Part shown: positions 7,934 to 16,301 of the stretch, piece by piece
Layout: the number at the start of each line of letters is the position of its first letter
How positions within the stretch are numbered: the first letter of the stretch is position 1
Assembly: GCA_020431825.1 (NCBI GenBank)
Contig: JAGQHN010000001.1
Span: forward strand, 1 to 64,000
Length of the DNA: 64,000 bases
Direction of reading: 5' to 3'
Origin: Trueperaceae bacterium
GTDB taxonomy: Bacteria; Deinococcota; Deinococci; Deinococcales; Trueperaceae
Made by a program: the position numbers and the translations under genes
The notes under the pieces: model-generated
Database searches by the model: none
What the model was told of the DNA's origin: nothing
The model's input: the letters and a program-made list of their open reading frames with translations, nothing else

Positions 7934-9157
7934 GTACCAGTTGACAAAGAGAGCAAAAAACAGACCTCCGAGCAGCGGAAAAAGCATTTTGAGTAGTTCT
8001 GCTAAGCGTTCGTTTCTACTCCATAGGCCTAGCATCATAAATACCGGAAACATGCCGAGGATATAGCGCATGAGGCTTTGGGTAGAGCTCAGGCTTGGTA
8101 TCAGGGCACTTAAGATAACGTAGAGGGCGTAGCTCGAGCCCAGACGTTTCCAGATAAAAAAACTACTGCCTAGGGCCAGGAAAAAGGCACTGCTGTCAAA
8201 AATGACGTGCCACCAGATATCGCCTTGTCCGCTTAATAGGTGCTGATGGCTAAGACCACTAAAATCCCGGTACAAAATTGCTAGAGTTCCCAGACTTTCC
8301 CGCCCCCACGCTGCCTGCACTGTCATAAAGGCCGTAGCGTCACTAAAATTCAGCAGTAAAAAATACATATAGCTTAGGAGGCCGAGTGGGGTTGCAGAAA
8401 TCGCCAGCAGACTTCGCCAGTCCTGTCTTAAGGCTGGCCAGAGACAGGCCCAGGTAGTTTTCTTATGTATTTTGGTCAGCTGCCAGCCGTGGTGTTTGAG
8501 CCACTCGAGCCCCATCACTCCCCACATAATGACGCCTACAATCCGCGAGCTGGCACAAAGTGCCCCCATGATGCCTGCCCAGCCCCAGCGTTTGGTGCGG
8601 GCAAAGTACATACTGGCTAAGGCAAAAAGCAAAAAGATGCTTTCGGTGTAAACCGCACTAAAGAAAAAACTGGTTGGAAAAATGCAGAGGAAAAAGACAG
8701 TGCGCCGCGCGGCCGCTTCACTAAGCTCGAGCTTCGTCAGCTGATACAAAAAGCCCAGAGCCAGCAAAAAGCAGAAATTACTTACAAGGATGCCCGCCAA
8801 AACGGGGCTTTGCAGCAGACTATTTAGCAAGTCTACGAGTAGCGGGTAGAGAGGGAAAAAAGCGACAGTGCTTTTCTCTCCAGGGTGAAAGAAGTAACCC
8901 GCATCGACAATATTGAGATAATAGCTGCTATCCCACCTTGCCCAGATATCTAAAAAAAGATTCTCAGCATTGATTTGCCAGAAGCCATTACCACTTTGAC
9001 TGGGCAGTGCGACTTCGGCAACATAGCCAACCAGCGTTAAAAAAAGGCGGCTAAGCGTAAACACAATAAATGGATAACTAAACCAGCTTAGGGCGCTGAG
9101 GCGCTTTACAATACTAGGAGTTAGGAGGGTTTGGCGCAGAGGTTTAGGGAGAATCAT
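7922..9157 (-). CDS. PIG-V-like integral membrane mannosyltransferase
   Basis: 411 aa with about ten membrane helices. The first periplasmic loop contains RWDSSYYLNIVDAGYF, matching the RWDSxxYLxIAxxGY signature of the PIG-V (GPI mannosyltransferase 2) family, whose acidic residue is needed for use of polyprenyl-phosphate sugar. Expected role: transfer of a mannose-like sugar to a lipid or protein acceptor outside the cytoplasmic membrane. Its start overlaps the upstream gene by 14 nt and has a GAGGA site, so the two are co-translated. The acceptor is unknown. Confidence 0.75.
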   Translation of the reverse strand: MILPKPLRQTLLTPSIVKRLSALSWFSYPFIVFTLSRLFLTLVGYVAEVALPSQSGNGFWQINAENLFLDIWARWDSSYYLNIVDAGYFFHPGEKSTVAFFPLYPLLVDLLNSLLQSPVLAGILVSNFCFLLALGFLYQLTKLELSEAAARRTVFFLCIFPTSFFFSAVYTESIFLLFALASMYFARTKRWGWAGIMGALCASSRIVGVIMWGVMGLEWLKHHGWQLTKIHKKTTWACLWPALRQDWRSLLAISATPLGLLSYMYFLLLNFSDATAFMTVQAAWGRESLGTLAILYRDFSGLSHQHLLSGQGDIWWHVIFDSSAFFLALGSSFFIWKRLGSSYALYVILSALIPSLSSTQSLMRYILGMFPVFMMLGLWSRNERLAELLKMLFPLLGGLFFALFVNWYFVA

Positions 9158-10391
9158 GACTGTCCTCTAAGGGTTCAATGCGCAAATCATCAAAGGCAAC
9201 ACTGCTTTCAGAAACGGTGAGCCCCAGATAGCCAGCAGGACTTTTTAAGGCTAGGGCGTCACGGATAAGTTTGCCATCTACATAAATGCTGTAGCTTGTT
9301 TGACTGACCTCGAGCCTTAGCTCATGGTCTTCAGTTTTGCTAAGAGGCAGGCTCAGGTAGCCCTGACCAACAAAGCTGCCTGCCTCATCGTAGAAACCCC
9401 AGAAAATCCCTTCATCTTGCTCGCTATGGGTAAAGCGTACAAGCTGCCCACCCCCATAACTGCCAAGTTCTGGCAGGTTAAACAAGAGGCCCGCTCCCAG
9501 GTTTTCCGTTTGTCTGAAATGAGTACTGACGCGGTAGCCTTCAAAGATTTGAGGATAGAGAATCGTATAATCAAAACCCTCCCGGGTATATTGCCAGAGC
9601 CTGCCGTCTTCAACTCCCCAGTTGCCCGATAAAATGCGCCACTCGCGCTCGAGGGGAAAACTGAAATCATTTTCATAGAGCAGCGCGCGGGTTTCTTCGG
9701 TTGGTGTTCGTTCTACCAGCGCTGTTTCTTTGCTATTAATCAGCGTCTTATCAATGGCTAAGCCATAAAACTCTGCGGCCTGCGTGCTACTCAGGCTGAG
9801 CCAGCCCTGGGTATAGGTGAGCGGTAAGTCTCTGGCAATTAGATCATTATTTAAGAAAAGCGAATAACTATCAGTTGTCGTTTCAACGCTTAAAAGTAAG
9901 CTTTTCCCGTCTGGGGCTTGGTAATTCACTTTGCTCTGGGTTGTCAGGCTTCCTTCTTTATCCAGATAGCCTGCTACCACTAAGTTTGTGCCTGCCTGGG
10001 GCAAAAGATAGACTACCTGACTTTCCTGGCTCTTACCACGCGTTTGACCAAAGAAATGTATACCTGTCCCGGGTTCTACGTTCAGGCTGATTTTTAGCGT
10101 TGCATCCTTAAGATAAATAGGACTGGCGATAAAGGCTTCGCCTGCTCTGGTTTGCCGGATGCCCTGTTTGGTGCTTTCCCATTGCCCCGTTTTGCTTTCC
10201 CAGCCTTTTAAACTGCCATCAAAAAGATAAGGTAAGGAAATAAAGGTTTTTACACTGGGCTCGAGCCGACTGTGAAGCGCCAGATTAAAGACTACAAACC
10301 CGCTCACAAAGCCCAGCAGCATAAGGGTTTGTTGCTGTTTCTTTAAAAAAGAAAGAAGTTGCGGGGTGTAGGCTAAGATCATAGAAGTCAA
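9144..10391 (-). CDS. Membrane-anchored protein with two concanavalin-like jelly-roll domains
   Basis: 415 aa. One membrane anchor near residues 22-41, then two homologous extracytoplasmic domains (about 50-215 and 230-405). Each has the pattern LF-x(2)-W followed by paired strands and a DGKLI- or NNDLI-type turn, as in the LamG/3-keto-disaccharide hydrolase (DUF1080) fold. No catalytic residues are evident, so glycan or protein binding is likely. The frame begins at TTG 10391; an ATG three codons inside (10382) is an equal alternative and neither has an SD. Co-transcribed with the mannosyltransferase. Confidence 0.65.
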   Translation of the reverse strand: MTSMILAYTPQLLSFLKKQQQTLMLLGFVSGFVVFNLALHSRLEPSVKTFISLPYLFDGSLKGWESKTGQWESTKQGIRQTRAGEAFIASPIYLKDATLKISLNVEPGTGIHFFGQTRGKSQESQVVYLLPQAGTNLVVAGYLDKEGSLTTQSKVNYQAPDGKSLLLSVETTTDSYSLFLNNDLIARDLPLTYTQGWLSLSSTQAAEFYGLAIDKTLINSKETALVERTPTEETRALLYENDFSFPLEREWRILSGNWGVEDGRLWQYTREGFDYTILYPQIFEGYRVSTHFRQTENLGAGLLFNLPELGSYGGGQLVRFTHSEQDEGIFWGFYDEAGSFVGQGYLSLPLSKTEDHELRLEVSQTSYSIYVDGKLIRDALALKSPAGYLGLTVSESSVAFDDLRIEPLEDSHDSP

Positions 10392-10506
10392 AAGTGAGCT
10401 GATGAAGCTCTTAGAAGTGACTGACTTAGAAGCAGGCTTGGCTCAGATAAACCTTACTTTTTCGCTATCTGCTGCATCACTCTGGTTTAAGCATAAAAAG
10501 CCGATA

Positions 10507-12177
10507 TTACGTTTTTGTAACAGTTGGGCCGGTATTTGGGCTGCTATCTGTGGGTTTAACCGCTTGGCGAGCGCTAAGATCTTGCAGCGTTTGTAAAAGC
10601 TGTCTGACTTCGAGGGGTTTGGTTAGATACGCTGACGCCCCATGCTCGAGCAGGCTCTTTACTCGCTGCGGAGTTGCATCAGCGCTCAAGATAACGACAG
10701 GTATGGCTGCAGTTTTTGGGTCAGCCTTGAGTTCCTCGAGCACCCTATCGCCAGATAGGCCAGGCATATGCAGATCAAGTAAAATAATGTCGGGCAGCTC
10801 CTGCCTTATGAGTTCAAGGCCTTTTATACCGTCGGTCGCCATATACAAAGTCATCTCTTTGTTCCGACTGATGATACTTTGCATAAGATTTCGGTTGGCA
10901 AGATTATCTTCGATATAGACCAGTTTCAGGTCACGCCCTAGTTCAGCTGGCTTTGTTGCTTGAATCTCTCTTAACGAGTCAGTAGCTGATTTTGCCGAGG
11001 TCTTTAATCTTAAAAAGAAGCTGCTGCCCTGCCCATACTTACTTTCAACCTTTAAGTTTCCCCCCATGGCCTCGACCAGATTTTTGCTGACCGTAAGGCC
11101 AATACCGGTTCCTTCTATATTGCTTTGTTCGGCACCGAGCCGGTTGAAAGCCATAAAGACATCGTCTAGCTTGTCTTCAGGGATGCCTATACCTGTGTCT
11201 TCTACCTCGAGGCTTACAAAACCGTCCTCAAGATAGCTGCGCAGAAAAATACTGCCAGCTTCTTTGTTGTACTTAATGGCATTTGACAGGAGATTTATAA
11301 GCACTTGCATTAGCCGCTTGGCATCTGCCTGTATATAGATAGGCGCTTCTGGCAGGCGGCAGTGCATGGCAATGCTGTGTTTACTTGCATCATGTTCGAT
11401 AAGGGCACAAGCCTCATGAACAGCCTTCCTCAGATCAATACTCTCCATATTAAGGGACATGCCGCCGCTTTCAATTCTGGCGATGTCCAAAACTTCATTA
11501 ATCATGCCGAGCAGATGTTTACCTGCTTTATGGACTTGCTGGGCGTAGTCCCTGGCTTTGTTTTGACTGACGAGCTCGAGCAGTTCAGAAAAACCAATAA
11601 TGGCATTTAGGGGGGTGCGCAGCTCGTGACTCATTTTAGAGAGAAATTCACTTTTGGTACGGTTGGCCCGCTCCGCTTCTTCTTTGGCTTCGCGCAGCTC
11701 GAGTTCTGTTTTTTTACGCAGGCTGATATCAACAATTTGATTGACCACAAACAAGATATTATCTGCCTCATCATAGACGTTTGAGACACTCAAGATGGCC
11801 CAAACAAGGCTGCCATCTTTATGCACATAGCGCTTTTCGCGTTTGAAATTCTCCTGCTTACTCTTATGCATAAGTGGCAAATAGTACATTTCTTCTTTGG
11901 TGTCATCCGGATGGGTGATGTCAGCAAAATGCCTGCCAATAAGCTCTTCCCTGGTGTAACCAAGCATTTCTAAAAGACTGGGATTAACTCCCAGGTAATA
12001 ACCGTCGCTGCTGACAATAGCCATACCCGTAGCCGAATGTTCAAAAATATGCTGGAATAGTTTTATGGCGTCTTTGCTCGAGCTAAAGCGTTTACTAAAG
12101 TCTAATGTGTCGGTCAAACTCTCTTTTTGTTGTGTTTTTAGCAAAGATTCTCTGGAAATCATTTGCACCGGAACCAC
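10507..12177 (-). CDS. Soluble hybrid histidine kinase (PAS-HisKA-HATPase-REC)
   Basis: 556 aa without membrane segments. PAS domain at about 40-160 ([20 protein letters not shown]), then a coiled linker. The phospho-acceptor His is in [18 protein letters not shown] (about 184). ATPase boxes are [17 protein letters not shown] and [12 protein letters not shown]. The C-terminal receiver (about 415-535) has phosphorylatable Asp in [10 protein letters not shown] and Lys in AYLTKPL. It senses a cytoplasmic signal through PAS; output partner unknown. Start uncertain: GTG 12177 or ATG 12162, neither with a clear SD. The orphan OmpR-type regulator 1.6 kb away is a possible partner. Confidence 0.88.
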   Translation of the reverse strand: MVPVQMISRESLLKTQQKESLTDTLDFSKRFSSSKDAIKLFQHIFEHSATGMAIVSSDGYYLGVNPSLLEMLGYTREELIGRHFADITHPDDTKEEMYYLPLMHKSKQENFKREKRYVHKDGSLVWAILSVSNVYDEADNILFVVNQIVDISLRKKTELELREAKEEAERANRTKSEFLSKMSHELRTPLNAIIGFSELLELVSQNKARDYAQQVHKAGKHLLGMINEVLDIARIESGGMSLNMESIDLRKAVHEACALIEHDASKHSIAMHCRLPEAPIYIQADAKRLMQVLINLLSNAIKYNKEAGSIFLRSYLEDGFVSLEVEDTGIGIPEDKLDDVFMAFNRLGAEQSNIEGTGIGLTVSKNLVEAMGGNLKVESKYGQGSSFFLRLKTSAKSATDSLREIQATKPAELGRDLKLVYIEDNLANRNLMQSIISRNKEMTLYMATDGIKGLELIRQELPDIILLDLHMPGLSGDRVLEELKADPKTAAIPVVILSADATPQRVKSLLEHGASAYLTKPLEVRQLLQTLQDLSARQAVKPTDSSPNTGPTVTKT

Positions 12178-12385
12178 CGCACATTTCTGAGCTAAGATTT
12201 TTACCTGAGGGCTTATCAGCTAAACCACACTCCAGGAAGTTTAAGAATTTAGTATTACGGTTCTGTTACTAAAGCCGTGAATAGCTCGGTCATTTACGCT
12301 TGTTTTACACTTCTTGTGTTCTGCAATTTTATTATTTATGAAGCAGGTTTCATCAAATGAGCAGAGCCTTTAAAAAGCTTATTTT

Positions 12386-13288
12386 ATGATTAAGTCTGTG
12401 CTGCTAAGACTGCTTATTTTTTTGGGTTTTGGGTTGGGGTTTTCCCAGGCTCAGCTTTGCACGGCCTGGTCTGAGACAGAGATTATGGGTTATCTGGACC
12501 CGCAGTATTTAGCTGAAGCCAGTGGCATAAGCCAATCTCTGGACTTTCCTGAAAGGTTTTATCAGGTGAATGATTCTGCCAGATCATTCCAGGTGTTTTT
12601 GACCGATGAGACAGGTAGAGTAAACTCGAGCTTTGACCTTGGTATTCCGCTGCGCGATGTTGAAGATAGTGATGTCGGCAATTGCGGCCTTGCAAACTGT
12701 CTGGTACTTGGAGATATTGGCGATAATTTGCGGCAGCGCGATACGATTGCCCTTTATCTTATTCCTGAACAGGAAAGCTACGCCTCAAATCCTCAGTTTA
12801 AGAAAATTAACCTGCGTTACCCTGATGGCAGCTATGACGCTGAAAGTTTGGCTGTCCGCCCAGACGGTAGTTTGTACCTTTTGACCAAGGCCAGTTTTAA
12901 CCTGTTAAGAACAGAAGCGGCCAGACTCTATAGACTACCTAAGCCAATTGCCGACTTACAGGATAATGAGACTCTAACGCTCGAGTATGTTTTAAGTTTA
13001 GATATTTATGTGCTGTCAGGTGTTTCTTTTGACTTTTTGAGTCATCTGGCGACATCTATGGATTTTTCGCCCGATGGGAAGAAGCTACTTATTTTGACCT
13101 ACGGTGATGCTTTTGAGCTCGAGTTTGAGCGTTTACTTGCGGGAGACCTGAAGGTTAATAAAATTGTGATGGACCGTAGCTTACAACAAGAGGCCATAAC
13201 TTATGTGGCTTCAGATGCGTTTATTTATACCGCTGAGGCTCGAGCGGACGCGCCCCCCGTTAAGAAGCGACGCTGTTTAAATCCTTAA
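12386..13288 (+). CDS. Secreted beta-propeller-like protein of unknown function
   Basis: 300 aa. Signal peptide of about 22 residues ending SQAQ. Repeated propeller-type blades are visible: EASGISQS, LVLGDIGDN, YDAESLAVRPDGSLYLLTK, ATSMDFSPDGKKLLILTYGDA and QEAITYVASDAFIYTAE. These resemble phytase-like or SdiA-regulated propellers that bind calcium through Asp/Glu. No enzyme can be assigned. No SD precedes the ATG. The C terminus overlaps the converging small membrane gene by 29 nt. Confidence 0.7.
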   Translation: MIKSVLLRLLIFLGFGLGFSQAQLCTAWSETEIMGYLDPQYLAEASGISQSLDFPERFYQVNDSARSFQVFLTDETGRVNSSFDLGIPLRDVEDSDVGNCGLANCLVLGDIGDNLRQRDTIALYLIPEQESYASNPQFKKINLRYPDGSYDAESLAVRPDGSLYLLTKASFNLLRTEAARLYRLPKPIADLQDNETLTLEYVLSLDIYVLSGVSFDFLSHLATSMDFSPDGKKLLILTYGDAFELEFERLLAGDLKVNKIVMDRSLQQEAITYVASDAFIYTAEARADAPPVKKRRCLNP

Positions 13289-13451
13289 GATTTGCAGGTC
13301 TCAGTGCCAGATTAGCAGCAGTTTGTGGTTCGTTTGTCCGGGGTTCACTGTAAAGGGGCTCGGTCATGGTAAAGGCCCAGATGAATAGCCAGAGAAAAAA
13401 GAGTAAAACAAAAGCAAAAATAAGACTTAGAAAGAGAATGACGTAAAACAT
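13260..13451 (-). CDS. Small single-span membrane protein (63 aa)
   Basis: One long hydrophobic helix (FYVILFLSLIFAFVLLFFLWLFIWAF) occupies the first half and a polar Asn/Pro-rich tail the rest. The ATG at 13451 has GGAG 6 nt upstream; an ATG at 13463 lies inside that site. The gene converges on the propeller-like gene with overlapping 3' ends. No family recognised. Confidence 0.55.
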   Translation of the reverse strand: MFYVILFLSLIFAFVLLFFLWLFIWAFTMTEPLYSEPRTNEPQTAANLALRPANLKDLNSVAS

Positions 13452-13759
13452 GATGGTCTCCAAGAACAGGTGTTCATCCAGAATTGAGTCTACCGCTGTC
13501 TTTTGCTTTGGCGCTGTGACGAGTGCACAGCGTTTTCTACTTAGAACCCAAAAGGGGCAGCACGGCTATCTCTCCAGTGCAGTATTACGTTAAGAACTAA
13601 CGAAAGTCTTAGTTGGGGGCAAAATTCAGGCTAAGTCTGTTAACTTTTCATCATATGCATAGTCTTATTACAGTTTTGTAAGAAACTTGTAAGCTTTGCC
13701 TTCCTATAATTTGTTTCAATTGAAAAGGAAGCCTGTTGCTTTCTTTGTCTGGAGTAGCG
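13452..13759. other. Intergenic region between divergent small membrane gene and response regulator
   Basis: 308 nt without a gene. It is rich in short A/T runs. The only interpretable elements are the direct repeats and TATAAT box described separately near 13675-13710. Confidence 0.6.
13675..13710 (+). promoter_or_regulatory. Candidate promoter with PhoB/OmpR-type direct repeats
   Basis: TTTGTAAG (13675-13682) and CTTGTAAG (13686-13693) are direct repeats with an 11-bp period, the geometry bound by OmpR/PhoB-family dimers. A perfect TATAAT follows at 13705-13710, with the second repeat about where a -35 box would be. The gene downstream encodes an OmpR-type regulator, so autoregulation is the natural reading. 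Confidence 0.5.
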
Positions 13760-14428
13760 ATGCCAAGGATTTTAGTTGTGGAAGATGACCCTGCGAGTCA
13801 CGAATTCCTTTGCAAGTTTTTAAAACGCGAAGGTCATGACGTGCTCTCTGCTATGGATGGTGGTCAGGCTTTAGAACAGGCAGCCCAGGCCGATATGATG
13901 CTTCTTGACGTTATGCTTCCGGTTATGAGTGGGCTCGAGGTTGCCGAGGCGGTTCGGCATGATCATCCTACAATGCCTATTCTCATGCTTACAGCACTGT
14001 CCACCACTGACGATGAAGTGCGGGGCTTAGAAACTGGCGCTGACGATTACATTACCAAGCCTTACGATTTGCGCGAACTGCGTGCTCGTATTCGGGCCCT
14101 GTTGCGCCGCTCAGGTTTAAATAATGAGTTGTCTTTTGGACCTTTACGCATCGTGCCTGAAACCAGAGAAGTCTATCTGGAAAATAAACTTTTATCCCTG
14201 AGCAAAGTGGAATATGACTTGTTGGTAACCCTTGCCCAGTACCCCGGTCATGTATTTAGCCGTGAGCGTCTCTTGGAGCGCATCTGGGGTTCTGACTACT
14301 ACGGTATGGACCGGGTAGTCGATGTGCGTATGGTGGCTTTGCGCAAAAAATTAGGGGAAGATGGGCGCGAGCCTCTCTTTATCGAGACTGTCAGAGGTCT
14401 GGGGTATAGATTTAAATTTGCTAACTAG
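13760..14428 (+). CDS. OmpR/PhoB-family response regulator (orphan)
   Basis: 222 aa. Receiver domain: acidic pocket EDD near residues 8-10, phospho-acceptor Asp in MMLLDVMLP (about 52), Thr in MLTA and Lys in DDYITKPYD. C-terminal winged helix from about 130 with FSRERLLERIWG and VDVRMVALRKKLGE. The ATG at 13760 is chosen because GGAG lies 5 nt upstream; a TTG at 13736 would add a non-homologous extension. No kinase gene is adjacent. A strong terminator follows immediately. Confidence 0.92.
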   Translation: MPRILVVEDDPASHEFLCKFLKREGHDVLSAMDGGQALEQAAQADMMLLDVMLPVMSGLEVAEAVRHDHPTMPILMLTALSTTDDEVRGLETGADDYITKPYDLRELRARIRALLRRSGLNNELSFGPLRIVPETREVYLENKLLSLSKVEYDLLVTLAQYPGHVFSRERLLERIWGSDYYGMDRVVDVRMVALRKKLGEDGREPLFIETVRGLGYRFKFAN

Positions 14429-14445
14429 GCAAACTTGAACGTATT

Positions 14446-14473
14446 AAGCGGTCAAGTTTGACCGCTTTTTTTT
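14446..14473 (+). terminator. Rho-independent terminator after the response regulator
   Basis: AAGCGGTCAA pairs with TTGACCGCTT (14458-14467) and is followed by a run of T to 14473. It abuts the stop codon of the converging ccdA-like gene. Confidence 0.9.
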
Positions 14474-15140
14474 ATGTCAGATTTGGAATGACTTCTGTCC
14501 AAAAGCCAAAAAGCCCAATACCTAAAAGTAAAATGCCTGAAATGCGGGTTAGGAGTTTGTAGTTTCGCCCGAGCCACCCAGTTGCACGGCGTTGCAGCGG
14601 CATAGCTAAAAAAGGTAACAAAACAAGGGGCCAACCAAAACCTAAGCCAAAGGCCAGAAAGTAACTGAGTTCGGTCGCTAGAGCAGAGGCGTTGCCACTT
14701 CCTACCAGGAATGCCGTAAGAATAATGGGGCCAGTGCAAGGTAGGGTCATGGGACCAAGTAAGAGGCCATAAAGGTAAGAAGTCAGAATGGGATTTTTTA
14801 GAATGGGTGCCTGTATAGTGGTGAGTCGGTTAAAAGGGTTTTTTCCTAACAGCATTAGGACACCCAAAACAATAACCACCAGATAAATAAGCGGTAATAG
14901 CCAGGGTAAGAGTCCAGCAAAAGATTTTTGCAGGAAATATAGCAAGAATCCAACTAAAATCATCATGCTGAGAACGCCAGCCAGTACCATAAGTCCCAGC
15001 CAGGAGCTGGCGGACTGTTTTTTGTCACTCCCTGCGTTCCCCGCTAAATAGGCAATTAAACCCGGATAGAGGGGTAATAGACAGACATTGGTGAGAATGG
15101 CACCATTGCCCAGTAAAAAGCCTTGTAAAAGGTGTTCCAT
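14472..15140 (-). CDS. CcdA/DsbD-type thiol-electron transporter
   Basis: 222 aa, six membrane helices. The two redox cysteines expected for CcdA are present: in NVCLLPLYPGLIAYLAG near residue 19 and in LPCTGPIILTAFL near 135. CcdA passes electrons from cytoplasmic thioredoxin across the membrane to periplasmic thioredoxin-like proteins. The gene directly downstream of tlpA-like (30 nt) forms the expected donor-acceptor pair. No clear SD. Confidence 0.87.
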   Translation of the reverse strand: MEHLLQGFLLGNGAILTNVCLLPLYPGLIAYLAGNAGSDKKQSASSWLGLMVLAGVLSMMILVGFLLYFLQKSFAGLLPWLLPLIYLVVIVLGVLMLLGKNPFNRLTTIQAPILKNPILTSYLYGLLLGPMTLPCTGPIILTAFLVGSGNASALATELSYFLAFGLGFGWPLVLLPFLAMPLQRRATGWLGRNYKLLTRISGILLLGIGLFGFWTEVIPNLT

Positions 15141-15170
15141 GATTTGCTTCGGACTTTAGACCTTTAAGCC

Positions 15171-15674
15171 CTAATAGCCCAGGAGTGCCAAAATCTCTTC
15201 GGTTGAGTGAATCCCCGTACTTAAGTCAGAAAAACTTCCGTCTGGCTGAATCACAAAATGAGGCGTGGAAGGTGGACTGGCGATCGAGCGGTCAAAGGTT
15301 TCAATAAGTGCTTTTAAGAGATCGGGTGTTGCTACGGCAAAGGTGAGATCAAAGCCTTCTTTTTCAGCGTAGGCTGCCAGAGTTTCATTGGGTAAATTAC
15401 CTTCAACGCTCACGGCGACAAAGACAACATTACTCGTTTCCCCTAGTTCTGCTTTGGCTGCTGTGACGTTACTAAGTTGCTTGCGGCAATTGCTGCACCA
15501 CGTGGCCATGGGTTCGACATAAACCGTCTGACCCTCAAAGCCACCCAGGGTAAAAGGTTCACCGGTAACGGCATTTGTTAGCTCGAGCATTTGCCAGGCC
15601 GGTCTATCCTGAGCAAAACTGAAACCAATCAGCAAACTGATGACTAAGCAAAAAACGTTAAAACTGGCTTTCAT
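15171..15674 (-). CDS. TlpA-like periplasmic thioredoxin
   Basis: 167 aa. Signal peptide of about 22 residues, then a thioredoxin fold with the active site ATWCSNC (Cys60 and Cys63). The cis-Pro loop is in SPPSTPHFVIQPDG. The CSNC centre differs from the usual CxPC, so redox potential may be shifted. Role: thiol reduction in the periplasm, with electrons from the downstream CcdA. Its ribosome site AGGAG (6 nt before ATG) is buried in the 3' arm of a perfect 17-bp inverted repeat, so translation may be controlled by RNA structure. Confidence 0.85.
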   Translation of the reverse strand: MKASFNVFCLVISLLIGFSFAQDRPAWQMLELTNAVTGEPFTLGGFEGQTVYVEPMATWCSNCRKQLSNVTAAKAELGETSNVVFVAVSVEGNLPNETLAAYAEKEGFDLTFAVATPDLLKALIETFDRSIASPPSTPHFVIQPDGSFSDLSTGIHSTEEILALLGY

Positions 15675-15680
15675 AACTAT

Positions 15681-15765
15681 ACTCCTTTAGGTTTTAGTGT
15701 GACGCATAAAGTTCGCAAAACTATCACGCGGTTTTAACGTTTTTCATCCTAAAACCTAAAGGAGT
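15681..15765 (-). promoter_or_regulatory. 17-bp inverted repeat sequestering the tlpA ribosome site
   Basis: ACTCCTTTAGGTTTTAG (15681-15697) is perfectly inverted at 15749-15765, with a 51-nt spacer. On the minus-strand transcript the proximal arm contains CCTAAAGGAGT, the SD of the tlpA-like gene. Folding would block it, as in a riboswitch, thermosensor or leader attenuator. The spacer has no obvious known riboswitch consensus. Confidence 0.6.
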
Positions 15766-15804
15766 CACGTGTTTGTCAAAAAATTGACCAAACCTCTTCT
15801 AAAG

Positions 15805-16257
15805 CTATAGACCTGGAAAAAGCGGGCGCCACCAAGGGATGCCGTAGGCCAGGAGGAGACCTGCTAGCACATAACCCACACTCGCGCGAACAAATTTTGC
15901 CTGGTCGGTCTTGGCCCGTTTTGCTAATGAATAGCCAAGTTGGGCGGCTACAAGGGCCAGAATCATAATGGTTAAATGCTCAACAGCAAAAAAGCGCTGA
16001 ATTTTATTGCCCATGACAGCCGCCATATCACCTGCGCTAAAGAGCCTGGCACCCAGGGGGCTGATAAAGTAAAGAATCAGCCCTATAACAAACTGAATAT
16101 TTAGGGCATTGGTAAAAATGAGGCCAGCGCGTTTTTCATTTATGCCCCAATGAGCTTTGGTAAATAAGCCTCTAAGTGCCAGGATAATGGCATAGACCCC
16201 TCCCAAAACAACAATCCAGCGAACGATACTATGCAGTGCTTTCAGGAAAATATACAT
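15805..16257 (-). CDS. Four-helix membrane protein of unknown function
   Basis: 150 aa with four membrane segments. Conserved-looking histidines lie in LHSIVRW (about residue 9) and VEHLTIM (about 92), which could bind haem as in small b-type cytochromes, but this is not established. The ATG has AAGGGAG 6 nt upstream. It is head-to-head with the flavoprotein gene; only about 45 nt separate the two starts. Confidence 0.6.
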   Translation of the reverse strand: MYIFLKALHSIVRWIVVLGGVYAIILALRGLFTKAHWGINEKRAGLIFTNALNIQFVIGLILYFISPLGARLFSAGDMAAVMGNKIQRFFAVEHLTIMILALVAAQLGYSLAKRAKTDQAKFVRASVGYVLAGLLLAYGIPWWRPLFPGL

Positions 16258-16289
16258 CTTATGCTCCCTTAGGTAATCCCCGTGGCCTT

Positions 16290-16295
16290 TATACT
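16290..16295 (+). promoter_or_regulatory. Candidate -10 element of a leaderless transcript
   Basis: TATACT followed by 6 nt and the ATG at 16302, with no SD. Same spacing as at three other starts in this window. Confidence 0.5.
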
Positions 16296-16301
16296 GTTTT
16301 T

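Noticed and set aside
9353-9676. Opposing frames of about 100 codons in the jelly-roll gene
   Set aside because: Overlap a convincing 415-residue protein with repeated domains; no start signals.
10550-10918. 122-codon plus-strand frame inside the hybrid kinase gene
   Set aside because: Antisense to the receiver domain, with no ribosome site and no plausible protein features.
15681-15765. Inverted repeat as the ends of a mobile element
   Set aside because: Only 51 nt between arms, no transposase, no target duplication, and the SD of a real gene is in one arm.
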